Assembly: GCF_002356415.1 (NCBI RefSeq)
Contig: NZ_AP018338.1
Location: 434,001 to 498,000 of the forward strand
DNA: 64,000 bases
Source of the DNA: Streptococcus oralis subsp. tigurinus
Lineage (GTDB): Bacteria > Bacillota > Bacilli > Lactobacillales > Streptococcaceae
Reading direction: 5' to 3'
Below the pieces are notes generated by a model, which was not told the origin of the DNA, did not search any database, and was given only the letters and a program-made list of their open reading frames with translations. Shown here piece by piece: positions 45,445 to 55,109 of this stretch (positions are counted from its first letter, which is position 1; each line of letters opens with the position of its first letter). The position numbers and the translations under genes were made by a program.

Positions 45445-46575
45445 ATGGTAGAATTAAATCTTAAAAACATTTACAAAAAATATCCAAACAGCGAACACTA
45501 CTCAGTTGAAGACTTCAACTTGGACATCAAAGACAAGGAATTTATCGTTTTCGTAGGTCCTTCAGGATGTGGTAAGTCTACAACTCTTCGTATGATTGCT
45601 GGTCTTGAAGACATTACAGAAGGTACTGCATCTATCGATGGCGTGGTTGTCAACGACGTAGCTCCAAAAGACCGTGACATCGCCATGGTATTCCAAAACT
45701 ACGCTCTTTACCCACACATGACTGTATATGACAACATGGCTTTCGGTTTGAAATTGCGTAAATACAGCAAAGAAGACATCGACAAACGTGTGCAAGAAGC
45801 TGCAGCAATCCTTGGCTTGAAAGAGTTCTTGGATCGTAAACCTGCTGACCTTTCTGGTGGTCAACGTCAACGTGTTGCCATGGGTCGTGCCATCGTCCGT
45901 GATGCAAAAGTGTTCTTGATGGACGAACCTTTGTCAAACTTGGATGCCAAACTCCGTGTATCAATGCGTGCTGAAATTGCGAAGATTCACCGTCGTATCG
46001 GAGCTACAACTATCTACGTAACTCACGACCAAACAGAAGCGATGACACTTGCAGACCGTATCGTTATCATGTCAGCAACTAAGAACCCAGCTGGTACAGG
46101 TACTATCGGACGTATTGAACAAATCGGTACTCCTCAAGAAGTTTATAAAAATCCAGTTAACAAATTTGTTGCAGGATTCATCGGAAGCCCAGCTATGAAC
46201 TTCATCAATGTGAAATTGGTTGGTAGCGAAATTGTTTCTGACGGTTTCCGTTTGAAAGTTCCAGAAGGAGCTTTGAAAGTTCTTCGTGACAAAGGCTACG
46301 AAGGAAAAGAGTTGATCTTCGGTATTCGTCCAGAAGATGTGAATGCAGAACCTGCTTTCCTTGAAACATTCCCAGAATCAGTTGTCAAAGCAACTATCTC
46401 TGTATCAGAATTGCTTGGTTCAGAATCTCACCTTTACTGCCAAGTTGGTAAAGACGAATTTGTTGCCAAAGTGGATGCTCGTGACTACTTGCAAACAGGT
46501 GCAACAGTTGAACTTGGATTTGACTTGAACAAAGCACACTTCTTCGATGTAGAAACTGAAAAAACAGTCTACTAA
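45445..46575 (+). CDS. msmK: Sugar ABC transporter ATPase shared by several importers
   Basis: CUT1-type ATPase of 376 residues. Walker [11 protein letters not shown]-loop, signature LSGGQRQRV, Walker [16 protein letters not shown] and the C-terminal MalK-like regulatory (TOBE) domain are all present. In streptococci one MsmK powers several sugar importers whose operons lack their own ATPase; no permease or binding protein adjoins it here, in agreement. Confidence 0.93.
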   Translation: MVELNLKNIYKKYPNSEHYSVEDFNLDIKDKEFIVFVGPSGCGKSTTLRMIAGLEDITEGTASIDGVVVNDVAPKDRDIAMVFQNYALYPHMTVYDNMAFGLKLRKYSKEDIDKRVQEAAAILGLKEFLDRKPADLSGGQRQRVAMGRAIVRDAKVFLMDEPLSNLDAKLRVSMRAEIAKIHRRIGATTIYVTHDQTEAMTLADRIVIMSATKNPAGTGTIGRIEQIGTPQEVYKNPVNKFVAGFIGSPAMNFINVKLVGSEIVSDGFRLKVPEGALKVLRDKGYEGKELIFGIRPEDVNAEPAFLETFPESVVKATISVSELLGSESHLYCQVGKDEFVAKVDARDYLQTGATVELGFDLNKAHFFDVETEKTVY

Positions 46576-46589
46576 ACAAATGAAATGTC

Positions 46590-46624
46590 AAAACACTGCT
46601 AGAGAAATCTTGCAGTGTTTTTTT
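46590..46624 (+). terminator. Rho-independent terminator after msmK
   Basis: Arms AAACACTGC and GCAGTGTTT with an 11-base loop, then a T run. Confidence 0.85.
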
Positions 46625-46713
46625 AATGATTGGTATTGGCATGAAAACAGGCTTTTCTAGTTTTAATATTCTTAAAAAAGTGATAAAATGGTAGGAAGAA
46701 TTGGAGAGTATAG

Positions 46714-48930
46714 ATGCCGAAAGAAGTGAATTTGACGGGCGATCAGGTAGTCGCTTTAACGAGAGAATATTTAACAAAGGAAGACGTTGCTTTTGTACAA
46801 AAAGCATTGATTTACGCAGTTGATTGTCATAGTGGTCAATACCGAAAATCAGGTGAGCCCTATATTATCCATCCTATCCAAGTGGCAGGAATTCTGGCTA
46901 AGCTCAAACTGGATGCCGTAACTGTTGCCTGTGGTTTTTTGCATGATGTAGTTGAGGACACAGATGCGACACTGGATGATTTGGAGCGTGAGTTTGGTCA
47001 TGATGTTCGGATTATCGTTGATGGAGTGACCAAGCTTGGTAAGGTTGAGTACAAATCACTCGAGGAACAATTGGCTGAAAATCACCGCAAGATGCTCATG
47101 GCCATGTCTGAAGATATCCGTGTTATTTTGGTCAAACTATCGGACCGTTTGCACAATATGCGGACTCTCAAACACCTGCGAAAGGACAAGCAAGAACGTA
47201 TCTCCAGAGAAACCATGGAAATTTACGCACCACTAGCTCATCGTCTAGGGATTTCCAGTGTCAAGTGGGAGTTGGAAGATTTATCTTTCCGTTACCTCAA
47301 TCCAACTGAGTTTTACAAGATTACTCACATGATGAAGGAGAAACGCAGAGAACGTGAGGCTTTGGTCGATGAAGTCGTAACCAAGTTGGAGGACTATGCT
47401 ACCGAACGCAATCTCAAAGGGAAAATCTATGGTCGTCCTAAGCATATCTATTCTATCTATCGCAAGATGCAGGATAAGAAGAAACGCTTTGAGGAGATTT
47501 ATGACCTGATTGCCATTCGCTGTATCTTAGATACCCAGAGTGATGTCTATGCCATGCTGGGTTATGTGCATGAACTTTGGAAACCCATGCCAGGCCGCTT
47601 CAAAGACTATATCGCTAATCGTAAGGCCAATGGATACCAGTCTATCCATACGACCGTTTATGGACCAAAAGGGCCGATTGAATTCCAGATTCGGACCAAG
47701 GAAATGCACGAAGTGGCTGAGTACGGGGTAGCAGCTCACTGGGCCTATAAGAAAGGCATTAAAGGGCAGGTCAACAGCAAGGAATCTGCTATTGGGATGA
47801 ACTGGATCAAGGAGATGATGGAGCTCCAAGACCAGGCTGATGATGCCAAGGAATTTGTGGACTCTGTTAAAGAAAACTATCTGGCGGAGGAGATTTACGT
47901 CTTTACTCCAGATGGTGCGGTCCGCTCCCTTCCAAAAGATTCAGGACCGATTGACTTTGCCTATGAAATTCATACCAAAGTCGGTGAAAAAGCGACCGGT
48001 GCCAAGGTCAATGGCCGTATGGTTCCGCTGACAACCAAGCTTAAGACAGGGGATCAGGTTGAAATTATCACCAACCCCAACTCCTTTGGACCGAGTCGTG
48101 ACTGGCTCAACATGGTCAAGACCAGCAAGGCGCGCAACAAGATTCGCCAGTTCTTTAAAAATCAAGACAAGGAATTATCTGTAAACAAGGGCCGTGAAAT
48201 GTTGATGGCCCAGTTCCAAGAAAACGGTTATATGGCCAATAAATTCATGGACAAGCGTCACATGGACGAGGTACTTCAAAAGACCAGCTACAAGACAGAG
48301 GAAGCTCTCTATGCTGCTATTGGTTTTGGAGAAATCGGTGCGATTACCGTCTTTAACCGTTTGACAGAAAAGGAACGCCGTGAGGAAGAACGTGCCAAGG
48401 CCAAGGCGGAAGCAGAAGAGCTTGTCAAAGGTGGCGAAGTTAAGGTTGAGAATAAGGAGAAGCTCAAGGTTAAGCATGAGGGCGGTGTCATTATTGAGGG
48501 AGCCTCAGGTCTCTTGGTTCGGATTGCTAAGTGTTGTAATCCCGTGCCTGGTGACGATATTGTCGGCTACATTACCAAAGGTCGTGGTGTAGCTATTCAC
48601 CGTGTGGACTGTATGAACCTTCGCGCCCAAGAAAACTACGAGCAACGTCTCCTTGATGTGGAATGGGAAGATCAATTCTCAAGCAAGGAATACACCGCCC
48701 ACATCGATATCTATGGTCTCAACCGTACAGGGCTTTTGAACGATGTTTTACAAGTTCTCTCCAACACAACTAAGAATATCTCAACCGTTAACGCCCAACC
48801 AACCAAGGATATGAAATTTGCCAATATCCATGTGTCATTTGGTATTTCCAACCTCTCAACTCTAACGACAGTCGTGGATAAGATTAAAAGTGTGCCAGAG
48901 GTCTACTCTGTCAAACGGACCAACGGATAA
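46714..48930 (+). CDS. rel: Bifunctional (p)ppGpp synthetase/hydrolase (RSH)
   Basis: Controls the stringent response by making and destroying (p)ppGpp. 738 residues: hydrolase HD domain (His53, FLHDVVEDT with His77-Asp78), synthetase domain (GRPKHIYSIYRKM, then RFKDYIANRKANGYQSIHTTVYG), TGS (EIYVFTPDGAVRSLP), a zinc-finger-like CCNPVPGDDIVGYITKGRG and a C-terminal ACT domain. GGAGAG precedes ATG 46714. The broken dtd gene follows by 18 bases. Confidence 0.96.
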   Translation: MPKEVNLTGDQVVALTREYLTKEDVAFVQKALIYAVDCHSGQYRKSGEPYIIHPIQVAGILAKLKLDAVTVACGFLHDVVEDTDATLDDLEREFGHDVRIIVDGVTKLGKVEYKSLEEQLAENHRKMLMAMSEDIRVILVKLSDRLHNMRTLKHLRKDKQERISRETMEIYAPLAHRLGISSVKWELEDLSFRYLNPTEFYKITHMMKEKRREREALVDEVVTKLEDYATERNLKGKIYGRPKHIYSIYRKMQDKKKRFEEIYDLIAIRCILDTQSDVYAMLGYVHELWKPMPGRFKDYIANRKANGYQSIHTTVYGPKGPIEFQIRTKEMHEVAEYGVAAHWAYKKGIKGQVNSKESAIGMNWIKEMMELQDQADDAKEFVDSVKENYLAEEIYVFTPDGAVRSLPKDSGPIDFAYEIHTKVGEKATGAKVNGRMVPLTTKLKTGDQVEIITNPNSFGPSRDWLNMVKTSKARNKIRQFFKNQDKELSVNKGREMLMAQFQENGYMANKFMDKRHMDEVLQKTSYKTEEALYAAIGFGEIGAITVFNRLTEKERREEERAKAKAEAEELVKGGEVKVENKEKLKVKHEGGVIIEGASGLLVRIAKCCNPVPGDDIVGYITKGRGVAIHRVDCMNLRAQENYEQRLLDVEWEDQFSSKEYTAHIDIYGLNRTGLLNDVLQVLSNTTKNISTVNAQPTKDMKFANIHVSFGISNLSTLTTVVDKIKSVPEVYSVKRTNG

Positions 48931-48948
48931 TTGAATAGAAAGGCGCTT

Positions 48949-49391
48949 ATGAAAATCATTATCCAACGGGTTAAAAAAGCCCAAGTGAGTATCGAAGGTC
49001 AGGTTCAAGGAAAAGTCAATCAGGGGCTCTTATTGCTGGTTGGAGTTGGACCAGAGGACCAAGAGGAAGATCTGGACTATGCTGTCCGAAAGCTTGTCAA
49101 CATGCGGATTTTTTCAGATGCAGAAGGCAAGATGAATCTGTCTGTCAAGGATATTGGGGGGAAATCCTTTCGATTTCTCAGTTTACCCTCTTTGCGGATA
49201 CCAAGAAAGGCAATCGTCCAGCTTTTACAGGCGCAGCTAAGCCTGATATGGCAGCTGCCTTCTATGATGCTTTCAATCAAAAATTAGCTCAAGAAGTGCC
49301 CGTTCAGACAGGTATCTTTGGAGCGGATATGCAGGTGGAGCTGGTCAATGACGGACCAGTCACCATTATCCTTGATACAAAAAATAGATAG
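48949..49391 (+). pseudogene. dtd: D-aminoacyl-tRNA deacylase, broken by a one-base frameshift
   Basis: DTD removes D-amino acids wrongly attached to tRNA. The frame starts [19 protein letters not shown] and reads normally to KDIGGK, then shifts at G6-A3 (49156-49164). The correct continuation, [21 protein letters not shown] and on to the family's end at TAG 49389-49391, is in the next frame. Adding one base to the A run would restore a normal 147-residue protein with the SQFTL catalytic motif. As it stands, translation gives about 72 real residues plus junk. Either a true mutation, a slippage-prone switch, or an assembly error at a homopolymer. Confidence 0.9.
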
Positions 49392-49394
49392 GAA

Positions 49395-49422
49395 AACCAA
49401 GCCCAGTCGGCTTGGTTTTTGT
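49395..49422 (+). terminator. Rho-independent terminator after dtd
   Basis: Perfect arms AACCAAGCC and GGCTTGGTT with a 5-base loop and a T run. Confidence 0.88.
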
Positions 49423-49836
49423 TTAGAGACAATCCCATGAAGAAATGTGTTTATCGTAAAAGTCTAGATAGTTTTCTCTTAGGTAGTTAGCTGTCATATA
49501 ATAAAAAGTAGAATGGCAAGAAGTGACGATTGGCATAAGAGAGGAAAATCGCTGAAAACTAGAGAAGGTTAAAAGGACAAATAATAGAAAATCAATGGTG
49601 AAAACCCCTAAATAGTAGAAGCGAATCTTTTTGTTAATCTGAGGATAAATCTCAGCGAAGTGATGTTTGAGTCGGAAGACCAAGCGAGACAACAGTAGTC
49701 CCTGAGCGAGGAGGAAAATAAAACCAGAGAGCAGGAGCCAGTCCAAAGATGCCTTGGGTCTAGTGGTAAAAAATGTAAATAGCAGCAAATCGCAGAGTGC
49801 AATGGCTGCAAAATGGATTCTAAAGAGCTTTTTCAT
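49423..49836 (-). CDS. Small membrane protein of unknown function
   Basis: 137 residues with about four hydrophobic segments: IHFAAIALCDLLLFTFF, WLLLSGFIFLLAQGLLL, FYYLGVFTIDFLLFVLL and a weaker fourth. The start MKKLFRIHF is preceded by GAGGGAGGTT on the minus strand. I recognise no family. It converges on rel-dtd and shares their terminator region. Fairly confident it is expressed, no function suggested. Confidence 0.7.
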   Translation of the reverse strand: MKKLFRIHFAAIALCDLLLFTFFTTRPKASLDWLLLSGFIFLLAQGLLLSRLVFRLKHHFAEIYPQINKKIRFYYLGVFTIDFLLFVLLTFSSFQRFSSLMPIVTSCHSTFYYMTANYLRENYLDFYDKHISSWDCL

Positions 49837-49897
49837 AGGAAAACCTCCCTCTTTTATCTAGCTTCATTCTACACTAAACGAATGAGAGTTACAACTA

Positions 49898-50049
49898 ATA
49901 CTCAATGAAAATCAAAAAGCAAACTAGGAAGCTAGCCACAGGTTGCTCAAAGCACTGCTTTGAGGTTGTAGATAAGACTGACGAAGTCAGTTACATATAT
50001 CTACGGCAAGGCGAAGCTGACGTGGTTTGAAGAGATTTTCGAAGAGTAT
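49898..50049 (-). repeat. BOX element (boxA-boxB-boxC)
   Basis: About 152 bases. On the minus strand it reads ATACTCTTCGAAAATCTCTT (boxA) through to TTTTCATTGAGTAT (boxC). The CTACGGCAAGGCGAAGCTGACG core (one mismatch to the common BOX-PCR primer, as remembered) lies within boxA. A middle part with GACTGACGAAGTCAG forms the boxB-like hairpin. BOX repeats are hallmark elements of S. pneumoniae and relatives. Confidence 0.92.
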
Positions 50050-50120
50050 AAAATGATAATAAATAGTAGAAGGAAGATTCTATTAAGTCGTCTTTCTTTC
50101 TTTATTTGAGTCTCCTTCTG

Positions 50121-50828
50121 TTATCTATCTTCTTTGTCATTCCAGACAAATAAAGCTCCGATTGCATTGAGGATATAAAAGATGTATTTACCGATATTAG
50201 CGAAGTTGCCTTGAATGCCAGCCTTTGTCAGCTGCACAAAATTGTAAATCAACCAAAATCCCCACTGAGTTGTCAGTTTCAATGCGTTTAAAGCATTGGC
50301 AATGAGGGACAGTGCAAAGGCAATAGTTGTCACGTAGGCAAGGAGATTCATCTTTCCTCCATAGCCGATATAGTTGGTCACAAAGGCAAAGAGGAAGGCG
50401 ATGATTGAAATGATGATGGCTGCCAATTTTACCTGTTTTTGGCTCATTTGGTTGGGTCTACCTTCTTGCGAAGCTTCCCATTTCTTAATAGCAAAGGTAT
50501 AGATGAGAAAGGTAACAGGATAGGTGATAATGGCCGCCTTATTTCCAAGGATATAATCAATGGTACCAGATAAAATCGTATTGACAATGCCAAAGTAATT
50601 TCCCCATTTGCTTAATTTTCCCGTGAAACGAGTGGACAACATGGAAATCCCAACGTTGGTTACGGAAATCAATCCAAAGGGAACAAGTGCAGTCCATGGT
50701 CCCCAGTCTACAAATTTGTCGAGACGTGAGTTGAGGTAACCAGATGCAATCGCAATCCCAACGACCAAAGCAACCCCGAAAAGGTCAAACCATTTGGATG
50801 TCGCAAAAATTTTTAGTAATTTTTTCAT
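50121..50828 (-). CDS. pnuC: PnuC-type nicotinamide riboside transporter
   Basis: 235 residues with about seven membrane helices. The segment TTQWGFWLIYNFVQL carries the substrate-site W-x-x-W-like motif of PnuC, and the ending with NAIGALFVWNDKE is typical. It imports the NAD precursor nicotinamide riboside. On the minus strand, transcribed alone between psaR and a BOX element. Confidence 0.88.
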   Translation of the reverse strand: MKKLLKIFATSKWFDLFGVALVVGIAIASGYLNSRLDKFVDWGPWTALVPFGLISVTNVGISMLSTRFTGKLSKWGNYFGIVNTILSGTIDYILGNKAAIITYPVTFLIYTFAIKKWEASQEGRPNQMSQKQVKLAAIIISIIAFLFAFVTNYIGYGGKMNLLAYVTTIAFALSLIANALNALKLTTQWGFWLIYNFVQLTKAGIQGNFANIGKYIFYILNAIGALFVWNDKEDR

Positions 50829-50898
50829 ATGTTAAACTATCTTTCTTTTTTTTAACAAATATTCTACAACTAAATGAAAGTAAAATCAAATGATAGAA

Positions 50899-50930
50899 AT
50901 AAAACCCTGAAAATAAAATTTTCAGGGGTG
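50899..50930 (-). terminator. Rho-independent terminator after psaR
   Basis: Arms CCCTGAAAA and TTTTCAGGG with a 5-base loop, then TTTTATTT on the minus strand. Confidence 0.75.
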
Positions 50931-50948
50931 GTTGGGGTACTTGAGAAA

Positions 50949-51599
50949 TTAGTCGATTTTTTCGACATAGAGTTGTTTGGCGATATCCATACTAACTTGG
51001 AGGTCTTCGTCTTTGTTGACCAGAGTAAAGCTATTGGAAAAGCTATCAAACTGCTTGACTTGGAGTTGGTCACCGATATGAATTGCGTGCTTTTCTAGAT
51101 ACTTGAGTAGCTCAAAGCTATCATGAACGCGAGTCAGGAGATAGATTCCAGCTTCCTGGACGGCTGCTAGTGGTAGGTTATTGATTTCAACCAAGAGTTC
51201 TCCCTCGGCAGGTATGGTTCCACCGTGGGGGCAGGTTTTAGGGAATCTCAGTAGTTTATCCAGTCTCTCTACGAAGAGATCGGATACAGTGTGCTCTAGG
51301 ACCTCAGCTTCTTCGTGGATTTGATCGCTAGTATAGTCTAGATGGTGAACTAGAAAGACTTCAATCAAACGGTGTTTACGATAGAGTTCTGAGACCAGTT
51401 TGAGGCCAATATCTGTCAATAGATAGCCGTTCTCCTTATCCTTGAGGATGAGATTTTCACTTTTCATGCGTTTGATCATCTCTGTTACAGCAGGCGGAGA
51501 GACCTGCATACGGGCAGCAATTTCTTTGTTGGTGATTTTCTGCATGTCCGTACCGATTTCATAAATACATTTTAGGTAATCTTCTTTATTTGGCGTCAT
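50949..51599 (-). CDS. psaR: Mn-responsive DtxR/MntR-family repressor
   Basis: 216 residues from the ATG at 51599 (starts MTPNKEDYLKCIYEIG; AGAGGAAA upstream); a further in-frame ATG lies nine codons before. Winged helix-turn-helix with KITNKEIAARMQVSPPAVTEMIKRM, metal-binding dimer domain (HRLIEVFLVHHLDYTSDQIHEEAEVLEH, with clustered His and Glu) and an SH3-like end. Represses the psa manganese importer and pepO region when Mn is abundant. Predicted target lies at 54971. Confidence 0.93.
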   Translation of the reverse strand: MTPNKEDYLKCIYEIGTDMQKITNKEIAARMQVSPPAVTEMIKRMKSENLILKDKENGYLLTDIGLKLVSELYRKHRLIEVFLVHHLDYTSDQIHEEAEVLEHTVSDLFVERLDKLLRFPKTCPHGGTIPAEGELLVEINNLPLAAVQEAGIYLLTRVHDSFELLKYLEKHAIHIGDQLQVKQFDSFSNSFTLVNKDEDLQVSMDIAKQLYVEKID

Positions 51600-51635
51600 T
51601 CGTTTCCTCTTGTCTTTTCTCTCCATCTAGTATAT

Positions 51636-51661
51636 CAAAAAAAGCTAGATTTCTCTAGCCT
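51636..51661 (-). terminator. Rho-independent terminator after tpxD
   Basis: Arms GCTAGA and TCTAGC with a 4-base loop and a minus-strand T run. Confidence 0.8.
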
Positions 51662-51682
51662 TCTGCCCTAATGGCTTTGATT

Positions 51683-52177
51683 TTAGTCCAGTTCTTTCAC
51701 TGCAGCAATAGCAGCTTCAAAGTCTGGTTCTGTGTTGATGTTATCAACGTATTCTACGTAACGGATGACATTATCAGTGTCGAGAACAAAGACAGCACGC
51801 GCAAGGAGATGCCATTCGTTGATCAAGAGGGCATAGTCACGACCGAAAGAATGGTCAAAGTAGTCTGAAAGCATGATGGCATTGTCAAGGCCTTCAGCCC
51901 CACACCAGCGTCCTTGGGCAAATGGTAGGTCCATAGAAACAGTAAGAACGACGGTGTTGTCAAGGTTGGCAAGTTCTTGGTTGAATCGACGTGTTTGCGT
52001 TGAGCAGACACCAGTATCGATAGAAGGGACAACACTCAAGACTTTTTTCTTTCCATCAAAGTCAGCTAGCGTTTTTTTAGAGAGATCGGTTGTTGTAAGA
52101 GAAAAGTCAAGTGCCTTGTCTCCAACTTGCAGTTGTTTACCTGTAAAGGTTACAGGATTTCCGAGAAAAGTGGTCAT
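51683..52177 (-). CDS. tpxD: Thiol peroxidase (atypical 2-Cys peroxiredoxin)
   Basis: Detoxifies hydrogen peroxide, which these streptococci make themselves. 164 residues with peroxidatic Cys58 in [15 protein letters not shown], preceded by the thioredoxin-like core. Called psaD when it follows psaBCA, as here. On the same strand as psaA, 229 bases downstream, with a BOX element and a hairpin between, so read-through may be limited. Confidence 0.94.
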   Translation of the reverse strand: MTTFLGNPVTFTGKQLQVGDKALDFSLTTTDLSKKTLADFDGKKKVLSVVPSIDTGVCSTQTRRFNQELANLDNTVVLTVSMDLPFAQGRWCGAEGLDNAIMLSDYFDHSFGRDYALLINEWHLLARAVFVLDTDNVIRYVEYVDNINTEPDFEAAIAAVKELD

Positions 52178-52256
52178 GAAACTACTCCATTCTTTTTTTC
52201 TTTCATTTTACCGAGAATTGTCAGATTTTTCCAATGATTTGACTGAAAAATGAAAG

Positions 52257-52296
52257 ATAAAAAAACGCCAATTCCCGTGAGAACGACGTTTTTCAG
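52257..52296 (-). terminator. Hairpin terminator candidate between psaA and tpxD
   Basis: Arms AAAAACG and CGTTTTT with a long loop, then a minus-strand T run. Weaker than others, so partial read-through into tpxD is likely. Confidence 0.5.
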
Positions 52297-52302
52297 AGGC
52301 TT

Positions 52303-52407
52303 ATACTCAATGAAAATCAAAGAGCAAACTAGGAAGCTAGCCGCAGGCTGTACTGGAGTACGGCAAGGCTAAGCTGACACGGTTTGAATTTGATTTTCGA
52401 AGAGTAT
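52303..52407 (-). repeat. Short BOX element (boxA-boxC) touching the psaA stop codon
   Basis: About 105 bases with boxA (ATACTCTTCGAAAATC on the minus strand) and boxC (TTTTCATTGAGTAT) but no boxB. Its last base is also the last base of the psaA stop codon. Confidence 0.9.
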
Positions 52408-53336
52408 TATTTTGCTAATCCTTCAGCAATCTTATCAAGGTTGTATTTCATCATGTTGTAGTAGCTGTCGCCTTCTTTACCTTCTTCAGCGATTGAGTCA
52501 GTAAAGATTTGTGCGTAGATTGGGATATTTGTGTCTTGTGAAACAGTCTTCATTGGACGGTCATCGACACTTGATTCAACAAAGAGTGATGGAACCTTTG
52601 TTTGGCGAAGTTTTTCAACCAAGGTCTTGATTTGTTCCGGTGTTCCTTCTTCTTCTGTGTTGATTTCCCAGATGTAGGCACTTGGGACACCGTAGGCTTT
52701 AGAGAAGTATTTGAAGCATCCTTCGCTGGTTACGATGAGTTTCTTCTCAGCAGGGATATTGTTAAATTTCTCTTTGGCTTCCTTGTCCAGTTTGTCTAGT
52801 TTTTCAGTATAGTCTTTGAGATTTTTTTCGTAGAATTCCTTGTTGCTAGGATCTTTTGCAATCAACTGTTTAGCGATATTTTTAGCATAAATCATCCCAT
52901 TTTCAAGGTTGAGCCAAGCGTGTGGGTCTTCTTTGCCTTTCTCGTTTTGGCCCTCAAGGTAGATAACATCAACACCTTCGCTAACTGCAAAGTAGTCTTT
53001 GTTTTCAGTTTTCTTAGCATTTTCGACCAATTTGGTAAACCAAGCATTGCCACCTGTTTCAAGGTTGATACCGTTATAGAAAATCAAGTCAGCTTGAGAG
53101 GTTTTCTTAACGTCTTCAGGAAGTGGTTCGTATTCGTGCGGGTCTTGACCAACAGGAACGATACTGTGAAGATCAATCTTGTCACCAGCGATATTTTTGG
53201 TAATATCAGCGATGATTGAGTTTGTAGCAACAACTTTTAGTTTTTGACCAGAAGCCGTATCTTTTTTTCCGCTAGCACATGCTACAAGAGCAATGACGGA
53301 AAGAAAGAGTACAAGCAATGTACCTAATTTTTTCAT
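52407..53336 (-). CDS. psaA: Manganese-binding lipoprotein of the Psa importer
   Basis: Solute-binding protein of 309 residues. Signal peptide ends in the lipobox LVAC with lipidated Cys20. The four metal ligands known from pneumococcal PsaA are at the same positions: His67 (DPHEYEP), His139 (DPHAW), Glu205 (SEGCFKYF) and Asp280. It feeds Mn to PsaB-PsaC and is a surface protein. Third gene of psaBCA on the minus strand. Confidence 0.97.
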   Translation of the reverse strand: MKKLGTLLVLFLSVIALVACASGKKDTASGQKLKVVATNSIIADITKNIAGDKIDLHSIVPVGQDPHEYEPLPEDVKKTSQADLIFYNGINLETGGNAWFTKLVENAKKTENKDYFAVSEGVDVIYLEGQNEKGKEDPHAWLNLENGMIYAKNIAKQLIAKDPSNKEFYEKNLKDYTEKLDKLDKEAKEKFNNIPAEKKLIVTSEGCFKYFSKAYGVPSAYIWEINTEEEGTPEQIKTLVEKLRQTKVPSLFVESSVDDRPMKTVSQDTNIPIYAQIFTDSIAEEGKEGDSYYNMMKYNLDKIAEGLAK

Positions 53337-53362
53337 TAGATTCCTCCAGAAGGGTTTCCCCG

Positions 53363-54211
53363 TTATTTAATGATTTTTTTGTTTTTCAGTTTCAAGTATC
53401 GTTGCTTAGGAGAGATAAAGAAACTGATTAGAAAGAAGCTGGCGGATGTGAGCACGATGCTCGATCCTGCTGCGAGATTGAAACTATAGCCGATAAAGAG
53501 TCCCACAACAGAAGCGGTTGCCCCTAGGGTTGATGAAAGGAAAATCATACTCTTTAGGCTATTAGCATAAAGGTAAGCCGTCGCGGCTGGAGTGATTAGC
53601 ATGGCCACGATAAGAATGGTTCCAACACTTTGCATTGCGGTGACAGACACAAGGGTCAAGAGCACCATGAGCAGATAGTGGTAGAAATTAACGGGCATTC
53701 CCATGGCCTTAGCCAGAAGCTCGTCAAAGGATGTAATCAATAGTTGTTTAAAGAAAATCCCGATAATCAAGAGAATGACTGCGCCCACACCAATGGTAAT
53801 CCACATGTCCGTATCTTGGACAGCGAGGATATTCCCAAAAAGGATATGAAAGAGGTCTGTCGAACTCTTGGCAACACTAATCAAGATGACACCTAAGGCT
53901 AAGAAAGATGAAAAGGTAATACCAATGGCAGTGTCACTCTTGATAATAGAGTTTCCCTTGATGTAGGTAATGATGATGGAAGCCATCAAGCCAAAGATGA
54001 TCGCTCCAATAAAGAAATCAATTCCCAGGATAAAGGAAAGGGCTACGCCGGGCAAAACTGCGTGAGAGATGGCATCCCCCATGAGAGACATCCCACGTAG
54101 GATGATAAAACATCCCACAGCTCCAGCAACAACTCCGATGACAATAGCTGTTATCAAGGCGTTTTGTAGGAAATGGAAATTTTGCAATCCATTGATAAAT
54201 TCTGCTATCAT
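53363..54211 (-). CDS. psaC: Manganese ABC transporter permease
   Basis: 282 residues, about eight hydrophobic helices of the ABC-3 family: [22 protein letters not shown] near the start and [20 protein letters not shown] later are family signatures. Membrane partner of PsaB and PsaA. Its ATG overlaps the psaB stop by four bases (ATGA). Confidence 0.96.
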   Translation of the reverse strand: MIAEFINGLQNFHFLQNALITAIVIGVVAGAVGCFIILRGMSLMGDAISHAVLPGVALSFILGIDFFIGAIIFGLMASIIITYIKGNSIIKSDTAIGITFSSFLALGVILISVAKSSTDLFHILFGNILAVQDTDMWITIGVGAVILLIIGIFFKQLLITSFDELLAKAMGMPVNFYHYLLMVLLTLVSVTAMQSVGTILIVAMLITPAATAYLYANSLKSMIFLSSTLGATASVVGLFIGYSFNLAAGSSIVLTSASFFLISFFISPKQRYLKLKNKKIIK

Positions 54212-54930
54212 AGGTCACCTCCATTGAAAAAGAGTTTGCTACCGTAGGCCTTTTTGAGATTGACCTCGGTAAAGGTTTCTTCGGTCGGACCAAGGTCTAT
54301 TAATTCTCGATTGAGAAGCAAAACTTGGTCGAAATAATGGGGGACTTTGCTGAGGTCATGATGGACGATGAGAACTGTTTTACCAGATTTTTTTAGGTCT
54401 CTCAGCGTATTCATGATAATCTCTTCACTGATCGAGTCAATCCCGACAAAAGGCTCATCTAGAAAGATGTAGTCAGCTTCCTGCACTAGGCAGCGGGCAA
54501 TCAAAACACGTTGGAATTGTCCTCCTGAGAGCTGGCTGATTTGGCGATCAGCATAGTCTGAGAGTCCAACGATTTCAAGTGCTTCTGCCACTTTTTTCCA
54601 GTGGCTGGCCTTTAAAGTGTGGAAGAGCGGGATGGATGGATAGAGTCCCAGAGAGACACATTCCTTGACCTTGATAGGGAAATTGTAGTCGATATGGATT
54701 TTTTGCTCGACATAGGCAACTCGATTTAAAGATTTCTTGACTTCTTTGTCGTCGAGAAAGGCCTGACCTTCATGTGGGATAATTCCTAACATACCTTTTA
54801 ATAAAGTTGATTTTCCAGCACCATTTGGACCAATAATTCCGGTAATAGTTGGTCCGTGGAGCACTAGTGAGATATCCTTTAGTGCCAGCGTTTCTTTGTA
54901 GGAGACGCTGAGGTGTTCAATACGTATCAT
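54208..54930 (-). CDS. psaB: Manganese ABC transporter ATPase
   Basis: 240 residues from the ATG at 54930 (starts [30 protein letters not shown] upstream); the frame runs further up but through the promoter. Walker [10 protein letters not shown], signature [12 protein letters not shown], Walker [13 protein letters not shown] and H-loop VHHD. First gene of the psa operon, under the PsaR-type operator. Confidence 0.95.
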   Translation of the reverse strand: MIRIEHLSVSYKETLALKDISLVLHGPTITGIIGPNGAGKSTLLKGMLGIIPHEGQAFLDDKEVKKSLNRVAYVEQKIHIDYNFPIKVKECVSLGLYPSIPLFHTLKASHWKKVAEALEIVGLSDYADRQISQLSGGQFQRVLIARCLVQEADYIFLDEPFVGIDSISEEIIMNTLRDLKKSGKTVLIVHHDLSKVPHYFDQVLLLNRELIDLGPTEETFTEVNLKKAYGSKLFFNGGDL

Positions 54931-54954
54931 AACAAATTCCTCCCTCCCGTATTT

Positions 54955-54992
54955 AATATACATTAAAAAAAAAATTAAGTCAAGTTAATTTT
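54955..54992 (-). promoter_or_regulatory. psaBCA promoter with PsaR-type operator
   Basis: Minus strand -35 TTGACT (54978-54983), 17-base spacer, -10 TATATT (54955-54960). A palindrome with 8-base arms AAAATTAA and TTAATTTT around six bases (54971-54992) covers the -35. This matches the known MntR/SloR/PsaR-type operator pattern. It lies between the divergent psaB and pepO genes. Confidence 0.82.
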
Positions 54993-55109
54993 TAAAAAAT
55001 TTAATAAAACAACAATAAAATGAAAGATACAAGAAATTTATTTTTAATTGCATTCCCTAGATTTTTTTGCTAAGCTAGGAATAAGTGAAAATATGAAAGC
55101 GAGAACAAG

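Noticed and set aside
49141..49180. Programmed frameshift in dtd
   Set aside because: DTD genes are not known to use one. A simple deletion or read error at the homopolymer is more likely, though it cannot be excluded here.
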